Source: Anaerolineales bacterium (GTDB taxonomy: Bacteria; Chloroflexota; Anaerolineae; Epilineales; JAANWY01). From it: a DNA stretch of 5,218 nucleotides. How positions within the stretch are numbered: position 1 is the first letter of the stretch; every line of letters starts with the position of its first letter. The notes beneath the pieces are model-generated. The model had not been told where the DNA came from, did no database searches, and saw nothing but the letters and a program-made list of their open reading frames with translations. Where the stretch lies: contig JAANWY010000145.1 in assembly GCA_018263655.1 (NCBI GenBank), positions 1 through 5,218 of the forward strand, in the 5' to 3' direction. Made by a program: the position numbers and the translations under genes. Of this stretch, positions 1 to 4,922 are shown piece after piece.

Positions 1-36
1 ACCATCCACAGCCCGACGGCGACGAACGAGACTCAT
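1..36 (-). CDS. 5' end of an unidentified gene, possibly an IS transposase (runs off the window)
   Basis: Only the first 12 codons are visible, reading MSLVRRRRAVDG from the ATG at 36-34. The start is supported by a GAGGAG Shine-Dalgarno motif on the minus strand (51 to 46), nine bases before the ATG, which is the second clear ribosome binding site in the window after that of the rodZ-like gene. The arginine-rich beginning has no diagnostic motif, so I cannot name the protein from sequence alone. The upstream DNA has a repeated 17-mer and a TGTCAAG end, the layout expected when a transposase gene starts just inside an insertion-sequence terminus, and this is the reason for suggesting a transposase. 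It could equally be an ordinary gene divergent from rdgB with a repeated operator upstream. Confidence 0.45.
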   Translation of the reverse strand, partial: MSLVRRRRAVDG

Positions 37-111
37 TGTGAGAGGCTCCTCGGTAACATTATCATTTGAATGAACCATCGGGCTTTAGTAACATTATCAT
101 TTGACTTGACA
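37..111 (-). mobile_element. Probable insertion-sequence terminus with two subterminal 17-bp repeats
   Basis: The 17-mer GTAACATTATCATTTGA occurs at 53-69 and again at 88-104, a 35-bp period with unrelated sequence between. Read on the minus strand, the block begins TGTCAAGTCAAATGATAATG at 111 and leads through both copies into the ribosome binding site and start codon of the minus-strand frame at 36. Many insertion sequences start with TGT and carry short repeated transposase-binding sites close to the end. It is also far more AT-rich than the DNA around it, consistent with separate origin. The other end, the target duplication and the transposase are outside the window, so the family is not assigned. 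Confidence 0.45.
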
Positions 112-241
112 CTTAGCGACAACGGGGCAACAGCGCATCCGCAGCCAAGTTTCAAGCCTTGTTCGGCACGGACACCGTTCCCCACGGCGACACCCTCAAC
201 TCTAATCAACAGATTTCGATTTTGCATCGACGAGGACACCC

Positions 242-262
242 ATGCTAACATTGGCCCCATGA
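242..262 (+). CDS. Six-codon mini-ORF overlapping the rdgB start (possible coupling leader)
   Basis: ATG at 242 begins a frame reading MLTLAP and ending at TGA 260-262. Its stop overlaps the rdgB start in the string ATGA at 259-262. A GAGG motif at 232-235, six bases before this ATG, is the only ribosome-binding-like sequence near rdgB; rdgB itself has none at a useful distance. The arrangement would allow ribosomes that finish the mini-ORF to restart on rdgB. The frame is open upstream only to the TAA at 203-205, so the mini-ORF could instead be the remnant tail of a lost upstream gene. A function for the peptide is not implied. Confidence 0.3.
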   Translation: MLTLAP

Positions 263-924
263 ATAAGCTACTCATCGCCACCCATAATCCAGGCAAACTC
301 GTCGAGTATCGCGAACTCCTCGCCGGCCTACCCATTGAGCTAACGTCGCCGGCCGCAGAGGGCCTCGACCTCGAAGTCGAGGAAACGGGGGATAGCTTTG
401 AAGAGAATGCCGTCTTGAAGGCCCGGGCCTTCAAGACGGCCAGCGGTCTGCCGGCTCTGGCTGACGACTCCGGCCTGGAGGTCATGGCGCTCGACGACGC
501 GCCGGGGATTCACAGTTCGCGCTACGCCGGCCCGAACGCCAACGACGAAGAGCGCTACCGTAAGTTGCTGAAGAACCTCGAGGGCGTGCCGTGGGCGCGC
601 CGGCACGCACGCTTTCGCTGCGTGATTGCCATTGCCACGCCACAGGGAGCACCCCAGACGGTGGAAGGCCAAGTTACGGGCCGCATCGCCTTCGAGCCAC
701 GCGGGGAACACGGCTTCGGCTACGATCCTGTCTTCTACCTACCCCGTCACGACAAGACCATGGCCGAACTCCCCGAGGAGATCAAAAATCAGATCAGCCA
801 CCGCGCCGATGCAGCCCGAAAGGCCATCCCCGTCCTCCAGCGCATGCTGAATAATGGTGGTCGAGAACCCTTTGGCAATCGAAGCTGTCGCGGCTTAAGT
901 GGGTGGCCTGCCGAGCACCACTAG
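259..924 (+). CDS. rdgB: RdgB/HAM1 family XTP/dITP pyrophosphatase
   Basis: This 221-residue protein should be the cytosolic house-cleaning enzyme that hydrolyses dITP, dXTP and ITP/XTP to monophosphate and pyrophosphate, keeping deaminated purines out of DNA and RNA. Family signatures appear in order: ATHNPGK (7-13), FEENAVLKAR (47-56), ALADDSGLEV (66-75) with the acidic pair D69/D70, APGIHSSRYAG (81-91), ARF (117-119), GFGYDPVF (152-159) and the SHR motif (180-182). They align closely with E. coli RdgB. I chose the ATG at 259 because the family begins a few residues before the ATxNxGK motif; the in-frame ATG at 70 would add 63 unrelated residues. The last 20 or so residues after RML (195-197) go beyond the usual end of the family, so the tail is probably non-essential read-through to a distant stop. 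The gene converges on the LCP gene, sharing four bases. No terminator is visible between them. Confidence 0.96.
   Translation: MNKLLIATHNPGKLVEYRELLAGLPIELTSPAAEGLDLEVEETGDSFEENAVLKARAFKTASGLPALADDSGLEVMALDDAPGIHSSRYAGPNANDEERYRKLLKNLEGVPWARRHARFRCVIAIATPQGAPQTVEGQVTGRIAFEPRGEHGFGYDPVFYLPRHDKTMAELPEEIKNQISHRADAARKAIPVLQRMLNNGGREPFGNRSCRGLSGWPAEHH
363..382 (+). repeat. Hairpin inside rdgB
   Basis: CCTCGAC (363-369) pairs perfectly with GTCGAGG (376-382) around a six-base loop CTCGAA. It encodes residues around LDLEVEE of RdgB. It lies 27 bases before the 32-bp palindrome, so the early rdgB mRNA would hold two stable stems close together. No T-run follows, so it is not a normal intrinsic terminator. 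Confidence 0.6.
409..440 (+). repeat. Perfect 32-bp palindrome within rdgB coding sequence
   Basis: The 16 bases GCCGTCTTGAAGGCCC (409-424) are followed directly by their exact reverse complement (425-440). It covers codons for NAVLKARAFKTA (residues 50-61), a conserved part of the family. In mRNA it can form a 14-bp stem with a CCGG loop. Because of the symmetry, both strands read AVLKARAFKTA in one frame. The family alignment continues unbroken on both sides (FEEN before, SGLPALADDSGL after), so this is not an inverted duplication inserted in the gene or a simple assembly foldback. Confidence 0.9.
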
Positions 925-2033
925 TTCGAGGGAGCGCTCTCTGACAGACTGCCCGCAGCGCCGAACAAGTCCCGAACAAGTGCACCGACCTTTTCACGAT
1001 CCCAGTTCAGCACCTGCCACCCCTTGTCTGTCGTCATATTGTCGGTCATCGACTCATCAATCACACCGTGACGGATGTTATCAGGGTTAATCTGTATGCC
1101 CAAGCGCGCCAATTTCATCGCGTCGATCAAGGACAAGTCCGTCTGGATGGCTTCATCTTTACTGGCCCAGAGCTCCGGCAAGCGCGGAATCACCCGAATG
1201 CTGGTCGCCTTCTCATAGATAGCGAAAAGCACCTGCTGCTGACGCCGGGCGCGATCGAAGTCGCTGGTATAGTGGCGCGAGCGAGCGTACTCCAGGGCCT
1301 GGTCGCCGTCCATGTGGTACTGGCCTTCATCAAACTGAACTGTCTGGTAACGGCAATCGTCGGTGGGGTAGTGATCGTCCCAGATCGGTTCCTGCACCTC
1401 GATGTCAATGCCGCCGAGGGCATCAACTACCTGTCGAAACCCGTTGAAGTTAATGCGGATGTAGTGGTGTACGGCAACGGCGAAGTTGTTCTGGATGGTG
1501 TGCTTGGCGAGAGCCGGCCCGCCGCCGGGGTAGTCGTAGGCATCGCCGAAGAAGTGGGCCGCATTGAGCCGATTCGGACCGACGGTCGGGATTTCGACCC
1601 AGAGATCGCGCGGAAAGGAGAGCAGCGATGCTGTCTTCATCCTCGGGTCGAGGCTGGCCAGGATCATGGTATCGGTTCGCCAAGCACCTCCGGTGTCTTC
1701 ACACGCCCGTTGATCGACTCCGAGAAGCAGGATGTTCACCCGGCCTTGGTCCCAGGTGGGTACGGGTGTCTCCTTGGGAGCCGGCGCGCTGTCTCCGGGT
1801 TGTGGCGCATCGTTGTGACGCTGTCGAGGTATTACGTTGGAGAATTTCTCCTGTACTGCCGGCAGAGACTGTTTTTGTACCAAGGCGCGCATTGTGCCCG
1901 AGAACAGGTACCCGAAGTAGAGCCCGCCGGCCACATATGCCAGGAACAACAGAGCTAAGAAGGCTTTGCGCCAGAAGGAAGAGGACTGCTCTCGCTGTCT
2001 GTTATAGCTCATACCAGAGTTCTGATATCTCAT
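921..2033 (-). CDS. LytR-CpsA-Psr (LCP) family membrane-anchored glycopolymer transferase
   Basis: The 370-residue protein has a short basic cytoplasmic N terminus, one membrane span (about 24-45), a Pro-rich extracytoplasmic linker (about 70-95) and an LCP domain (about 98-312). Family landmarks are ILLLGVDQR (101-109), RTDTMILASLDP (119-130), LLSFPRDLWVEIP (137-149) with R142, NRLNAAHFFG (154-163), VVDALGGIDIEV (202-213) and LEYARSRH...FDRARRQQQ (247-267), which supply the expected polyprenyl-pyrophosphate-binding arginines and acidic residues. LCP enzymes transfer undecaprenyl-pyrophosphate-linked glycopolymers to peptidoglycan outside the membrane; some are annotated as transcriptional attenuators for historical reasons. 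The polymer here cannot be inferred. The ATG at 2033 is preferred, being close behind a TATAAT box; the next in-frame ATG (2012) would drop seven residues. Neither start has a clear Shine-Dalgarno motif. The stop TAG overlaps the rdgB stop on the other strand, and the gene diverges from the rodZ-like gene. Confidence 0.93.
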   Translation of the reverse strand: MRYQNSGMSYNRQREQSSSFWRKAFLALLFLAYVAGGLYFGYLFSGTMRALVQKQSLPAVQEKFSNVIPRQRHNDAPQPGDSAPAPKETPVPTWDQGRVNILLLGVDQRACEDTGGAWRTDTMILASLDPRMKTASLLSFPRDLWVEIPTVGPNRLNAAHFFGDAYDYPGGGPALAKHTIQNNFAVAVHHYIRINFNGFRQVVDALGGIDIEVQEPIWDDHYPTDDCRYQTVQFDEGQYHMDGDQALEYARSRHYTSDFDRARRQQQVLFAIYEKATSIRVIPRLPELWASKDEAIQTDLSLIDAMKLARLGIQINPDNIRHGVIDESMTDNMTTDKGWQVLNWDREKVGALVRDLFGAAGSLSESAPSN

Positions 2034-2050
2034 AGTCTGTCAGTAACTGA

Positions 2051-2080
2051 ATTATACCACATGCATTTGGCGTACAACAA
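2051..2080 (-). promoter_or_regulatory. Extended -10 promoter for the LCP gene
   Basis: On the minus strand the sequence TGGTATAAT ends at 2051, giving a perfect -10 box (2056-2051) with the TGN extension. A weak -35 candidate TTGTTG (2080-2075) stands 18 bp upstream. Transcription would start near 2044, only about 11 bases before the ATG at 2033, so the transcript would be nearly leaderless, in keeping with the missing Shine-Dalgarno motif. Confidence 0.6.
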
Positions 2081-2142
2081 GGAACCGCTGCAGCGACTAG
2101 ACACTTTAAGATAACGTGCGTAGGCGGACGTTTTGCTACATG

Positions 2143-2254
2143 ATGGCCTATCGCCTGCATGGCCTATCGCCTGCATGGCCTATCGCCTGCATGGCCTATC
2201 GCCTGCATGGCCTATCGCCTGCATGGCCTATCGCCTGCATGGCCTATCGCCTGC
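2143..2254. repeat. Tandem repeat, seven perfect copies of a 16-bp unit
   Basis: ATGGCCTATCGCCTGC is repeated seven times with no mismatch and no spacer (unit starts 2143, 2159, 2175, 2191, 2207, 2223, 2239). The absence of unique spacers excludes a CRISPR array. A 16-bp period is not a multiple of three, so loss or gain of one unit would shift any frame through it, which argues for a non-coding role. Perfect identity points to recent expansion by slippage. It ends 74 bp upstream of the rodZ -35 box and 63 bp beyond the LCP -35 box, so a copy-number change would alter the spacing of the two divergent promoters. Confidence 0.97.
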
Positions 2255-2317
2255 AACAAGTTGCAGCGTCCAGGCGACGTCCTGAGCCTGTCGAAGGGAC
2301 GCTCGAACTTGTTCGAG
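2252..2317. repeat. Fold-back palindromic repeat (REP-like)
   Basis: The 17-base arms 2255-2271 and 2297-2313 are reverse complements at 15 of 17 positions, around a 25-base centre. Each arm also folds on itself at the outer end: TGCAAC-AA-GTTGCA (2252-2265) and CTCGAAC-TT-GTTCGAG (2302-2317). The segment 2278-2298 contains CCTGAGCCTGTCGAAGG, whose reverse complement occurs exactly at 4875-4895 after rimO. I recall this CTTCGACAGGCTCAGGA-type motif as a common intergenic repeat in many bacterial genomes, but could not check that here. Confidence 0.8.
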
Positions 2318-2328
2318 ATCGCGATTGT

Positions 2329-2357
2329 TTGACTTTTGCCGGCATGCCCGCTATAGT
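2329..2357 (+). promoter_or_regulatory. Sigma70-type promoter for the rodZ-like gene
   Basis: TTGACT (2329-2334) and TATAGT (2352-2357) are separated by 17 bp and each match the housekeeping consensus at five of six positions. Transcription should start near 2364, giving a leader of about 30 bases that includes the strong ribosome binding site. The -35 box begins 11 bases after the fold-back repeat ends. Confidence 0.75.
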
Positions 2358-2381
2358 TCTGTCTTGGCCCATTCGGGGCCG

Positions 2382-2387
2382 AGGAGG
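2382..2387 (+). promoter_or_regulatory. Strong Shine-Dalgarno site of the rodZ-like gene
   Basis: AGGAGG within GAGGAGGAG (2381-2389) lies eight bases before the ATG at 2396. It is the strongest ribosome binding site in the window and fixes the rodZ start. Confidence 0.85.
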
Positions 2388-2395
2388 AGTCATTC

Positions 2396-3268
2396 ATGAG
2401 TGAGCTTGGCCAAGTACTGCGGGAAGCTCGAGAGTCAAAGGGCATCTCGCTGGTCGAAGCTGAAGAAGCAACACGAATCCGACACACATATATACAGGCA
2501 CTGGAGGAAGACAATTACGAGGTTCTGCCGCCGGGCGTCTACGTCCGCGGCATCCTCCGCAACTATGCAACCTTCCTCGACCTGGATCCCGAGCAGACAC
2601 TCGCCGCCTATCAGGATGGCTCCCGCTCGTCGCGGGAGCCGGCCGAGCCTCGCATCATCTCTGAGCCGCTAGCTCCGGACCCACTCATCAACTGGGAGAT
2701 CATCGCTGGTGTCGTGATGCTCGTTGCCCTCCTCGCTGTCCTGGCTCTGGTCTATCGTCAATATATCGCCCCCATAGCTGGCCAGCCGGCTGGGACACCG
2801 CCCGTGGCAACAGGTGTATCTGACGCCGCGAGCAGCGGAACACCGGCGATAGCGGCAGTGGTCGATCAAGACACGCCAACAGTTACGCCGACGCTCACGG
2901 CCACGCCTACACCTACGCCCCAGCCACCAACACCGACCGTCACACAAACCCCGCCGGCCACGGCCACTCCGGCGCCAGCGTCCGTGAGTGAGCACCAATT
3001 GACGCTCACACTCACTGTCACCGCACGCTCGTGGACCCGCGTCGTGCGGGACGGCGAAGAAGCTTATGTGGGTATCCTCGAACCTGGTGAAGAACGGACG
3101 TGGGAGGCCCAGAGCCAGATCGACCTGCGTACGGGCAATGCCGGCGGGCTGATCGCCGCGCTCAATGGCGAGGAAGTCGGCCCCTTGGGACAGTCTGGCC
3201 AGGTGCTGGACTATTTCTGGCGCCTTTCCGCTACGGGTGAAGTGGTCACAGTTACCCCAACACCGTAG
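2396..3268 (+). CDS. RodZ-like membrane protein: N-terminal helix-turn-helix, one TM span, C-terminal DUF4115-like domain
   Basis: The 290-residue protein has the RodZ layout. A helix-turn-helix domain (about 2-68) begins SELGQVLREARESKGISL and continues through ATRIRHTYIQALEEDNYEVLPP (25-46) and GVYVRGILRNYATFLDLD (47-64), close to the family pattern. A basic/polar linker follows, then one membrane span (about 100-120, IIAGVVMLVALLAVLALV), a Thr/Pro-rich extracytoplasmic linker (about 134-196, rich in TPTPTP) and a beta-rich C-terminal region (about 200-285, LTLTLTVTARSWTRVVRDG) typical of DUF4115. RodZ couples MreB to the membrane and supports rod shape; related HTH proteins may act on RNA or transcription. 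No mreB gene is visible, so the shape role is inferred from architecture only. The start is set by the Shine-Dalgarno site at 2382-2387. rimO follows after a 234-bp gap. No T-rich terminator is visible; a weak stem CGAGT-ACA-ACTCG (3282-3294) follows the stop. Confidence 0.87.
   Translation: MSELGQVLREARESKGISLVEAEEATRIRHTYIQALEEDNYEVLPPGVYVRGILRNYATFLDLDPEQTLAAYQDGSRSSREPAEPRIISEPLAPDPLINWEIIAGVVMLVALLAVLALVYRQYIAPIAGQPAGTPPVATGVSDAASSGTPAIAAVVDQDTPTVTPTLTATPTPTPQPPTPTVTQTPPATATPAPASVSEHQLTLTLTVTARSWTRVVRDGEEAYVGILEPGEERTWEAQSQIDLRTGNAGGLIAALNGEEVGPLGQSGQVLDYFWRLSATGEVVTVTPTP
2618..2640 (+). repeat. Strong hairpin inside the rodZ-like gene
   Basis: GGCTCCCGC (2618-2626) pairs with GCGGGAGCC (2632-2640) around a five-base loop TCGTC, a perfect nine-base GC-rich stem. 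It encodes GSRSSREP at the junction between the helix-turn-helix domain and the membrane span. No T-run follows. It may slow translation between domains, or may be chance in GC-rich DNA. Confidence 0.6.
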
Positions 3269-3301
3269 CGTAAGTTGAGGCCGAGTACAACTCGATCTAC
3301 T

Positions 3302-3462
3302 GAGACTCGGTAAATCGCAATCTAGGTTCGTAGTCAGCCACGGAGGCGAAGCCGGAGTGGCGTCCTGGCGTCCTACGGTACCACGACGGCACTCCACTGC
3401 GTTCCGGACGGATGCGCGCATCCGCGCTCACTACGAACGGGCTTTGCGATTTACCGAGTCTC
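3302..3462. repeat. 161-bp inverted-repeat (MITE-like) element between rodZ and rimO
   Basis: Terminal arms 3302-3334 and 3430-3462 are 33 bases each and match at 28 positions: a perfect 19-bp outer part (GAGACTCGGTAAATCGCAA), a symmetrical five-base mismatch, then a perfect nine-base part (GTTCGTAGT). The centre folds again: GGAGTGGCGTC (3354-3364) against GACGGCACTCC (3385-3395), 10 of 11, and a perfect 16-bp palindrome CGGATGCGCGCATCCG (3409-3424). No coding capacity is apparent. An obvious target-site duplication is not visible at the edges. It could act as a bidirectional transcript barrier or RNA stabiliser between the two genes. Confidence 0.9.
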
Positions 3463-3502
3463 GTCATTGTACTTGTCGTTGTAAGTATTGGTTGTAGACG
3501 AT

Positions 3503-4819
3503 ATGCGATACTTCCTTCTGACCCTCGGCTGTCCGAAGAACGTTGTGGACTCGGAGGGCATGTTCCAACTGCTCGGGCAGGCCGGCTACACCCCGATCGA
3601 ACACCCCGAAGACGCCGACGTACTCATTGTCAACACATGTGGCTTCATCGGCCCAGCCAAAGACGAATCCATCAGTGCGATGCAGGAATTGGGCCAGGTC
3701 AAGCGCAGTGACCAACTCCTCATCGCGGCCGGCTGCCTCGTCCAGAGAGATAACGGAGCACTCACGCGCGATGTTCCCCAGGTCGATGCTGTGCTCAGCA
3801 CACGCCGCTGGTACGAAATTGTCGATCTCATCGGACGCCTGCGCAACAAGACCTACGGCGACATCCCCGACGCCGGCTGGACCAACCCCATCGACGTCTC
3901 ACTCCCCCGCCGAGCCGTGGGCGCGAGCGCGTATCTGAAAATTGCGGACGGCTGCAGTGCGCCGTGTACGTTCTGCACCATTCCAGACATCAAAGGCTCC
4001 TGGCACAGCAAGCCGGTCGAGCAGATCGTGTGCGAAGCTCGTGAGCTCATCGAGCAAGGGGTGCAGGAGATCATCCTCATTGCTCAGGACACGACGGCTT
4101 ACGGCTACGATCGCGGCGAGCGTGATGCCCTGGCGCCCCTCATCGATCGGATCCTCGAAGAGGTTCCCGAGCTGCCTTGGCTACGCTTGATGTACGCCTA
4201 TCCGGGCCGTGTGACGCCTCGATTGGTCGAGACCATGGCGCAGCACCGGCAAGTGTGTAACTACATCGACATCCCGCTCCAGCACGGTCACTCCGACGTG
4301 TTGGCCCGGATGAAGCGTCCCAGTGCCCGGGTAGCGCGGAGCAATATCCGCCGGCTGCGCGAAGCTATGCCCGATATCGCCATCCGTACCGGTTTCATTG
4401 TCGGGTTTCCGGGCGAAACAGACGAGGAGTTCGAGGGGCTGTTGAATTTCGTCGCGGAAATGCGGTTCGACAAAGTCGGTGTGTTCACGTATTGTCGAGA
4501 GAAGGATACGCCGGCCGGCACCATGTCGGATCAAGTGCCGGAAGACATCAAAGAAGAACGTCGCGCCCGTCTGATGGAGCTACAGCAGGAAATATCACTG
4601 CAGAGGAATCGTGAATTCGTCGATCAGGAGCTGAAAGTGCTCATTGAGGGCGCCGGCGATGGCATCAGCGTCGGCCGCACCTACCGCGATGCTCCCGAGG
4701 TCGATGGTCTCGTGATCGTCCAGGACGAGTGGCCCACGAACGTCATGCTGTCCGCGCGGATGACGGGCGCGATGGCGTACGATCTCCTTGGGGAGATTGT
4801 AGCGGAAGACGGAAGTTAG
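3503..4819 (+). CDS. rimO: Ribosomal protein S12 methylthiotransferase RimO
   Basis: The 438-residue radical-SAM enzyme adds a methylthio group to the beta carbon of a conserved aspartate of ribosomal protein S12, using two [4Fe-4S] clusters and S-adenosylmethionine. The N-terminal UPF0004 domain carries the three cluster cysteines C10 (TLGCPKN), C46 (VNTCGFI) and C78 (AAGCLVQ). The radical-SAM CxxxCxxC motif is C151-C155-C158 (CSAPCTFC). YIDIPLQHG (254-262) and GFIVGFPGETDEEF (297-310) are further family signatures, and a C-terminal TRAM domain spans about 367-436. RimO rather than MiaB is indicated by YAYPGRVT (231-238), YCREKDTPA (330-338) and GRTYRDAPEVDG (391-402). The ATG at 3503 puts LGCPKN at the usual distance from the N terminus; an in-frame TTG at 3488 would add only five residues. 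There is no clear Shine-Dalgarno site or convincing promoter in the 40 bases after the inverted-repeat element. Confidence 0.96.
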   Translation: MRYFLLTLGCPKNVVDSEGMFQLLGQAGYTPIEHPEDADVLIVNTCGFIGPAKDESISAMQELGQVKRSDQLLIAAGCLVQRDNGALTRDVPQVDAVLSTRRWYEIVDLIGRLRNKTYGDIPDAGWTNPIDVSLPRRAVGASAYLKIADGCSAPCTFCTIPDIKGSWHSKPVEQIVCEARELIEQGVQEIILIAQDTTAYGYDRGERDALAPLIDRILEEVPELPWLRLMYAYPGRVTPRLVETMAQHRQVCNYIDIPLQHGHSDVLARMKRPSARVARSNIRRLREAMPDIAIRTGFIVGFPGETDEEFEGLLNFVAEMRFDKVGVFTYCREKDTPAGTMSDQVPEDIKEERRARLMELQQEISLQRNREFVDQELKVLIEGAGDGISVGRTYRDAPEVDGLVIVQDEWPTNVMLSARMTGAMAYDLLGEIVAEDGS

Positions 4820-4862
4820 AGAAAAAGCGGTGTAAGCGTTCAGGGGGCAACCCATGGAGCAT

Positions 4863-4916
4863 CCCTTCGACAGGCCCTTCGACAGGCTCAGGACGCCGCT
4901 CAGGGCGCCGCCTGAG
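4863..4916. repeat. Tandem and palindromic repeat after rimO (same family as the rodZ-upstream repeat)
   Basis: CCCTTCGACAGG occurs twice in tandem (4863-4874, 4875-4886). The 21 bases 4875-4895 are the exact reverse complement of 2278-2298. A perfect stem CTCAGG (4899-4904) / CCTGAG (4911-4916) with loop GCGCCG follows and is the best candidate for ending or protecting the rimO transcript, although it lacks a T-run. Confidence 0.8.
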
Positions 4917-4922
4917 TAGACC

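Larger units (their letters stand above)
2034..2395. other. 362-bp divergent intergenic region between the LCP and rodZ-like genes
   Basis: No gene is supported here. Reading from left to right it holds the LCP promoter (2051-2080), an unremarkable stretch (2081-2142), the 16-bp tandem array (2143-2254), a fold-back repeat (2252-2317), the rodZ promoter (2329-2357) and the rodZ ribosome binding site (2382-2387). A long open frame crosses the array because the repeat unit has no stop in the frame used, but its product would be just a cycled 16-residue repeat and is not convincing. Confidence 0.85.

Noticed and set aside
201..206. TCTAAT as a -10 box for rdgB
   Set aside because: It matches five of six positions, but no -35 box lies at the proper distance (TTCCCC).
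70..258. 63-residue N-terminal extension of RdgB from an in-frame ATG at 70
   Set aside because: The extension has no resemblance to the family, overlaps the putative IS end, and the ATG at 259 gives the normal RdgB N terminus.
33..485. 150-codon minus-strand frame opposite rdgB
   Set aside because: It overlaps conserved rdgB codons; its AVLKARAFKTA stretch results only from the palindrome at 409-440.
1068..1958. 296-codon open frame on the plus strand opposite the LCP gene
   Set aside because: It is antisense to a clearly conserved LCP gene, has no motif of its own and no ribosome binding site; it is a shadow of GC-rich codon use.
2143..2254. CRISPR array
   Set aside because: Units are contiguous, 16 bp long and lack unique spacers.
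2116..2403. 95-codon open frame crossing the 16-bp tandem array
   Set aside because: Its first half is only the repeat read in three frames in turn, it starts at GTG without a binding site, and it runs over the rodZ promoter and start.
3467..3496. Sigma70 promoter for rimO
   Set aside because: TTGTAC at 3467 has no acceptable -10 box at 16-18 bp; several TTGT repeats are present but none gives a convincing pair.
3488..3502. TTG at 3488 as the rimO start
   Set aside because: It would add five residues not typical of the family and has no better binding site than the ATG at 3503.
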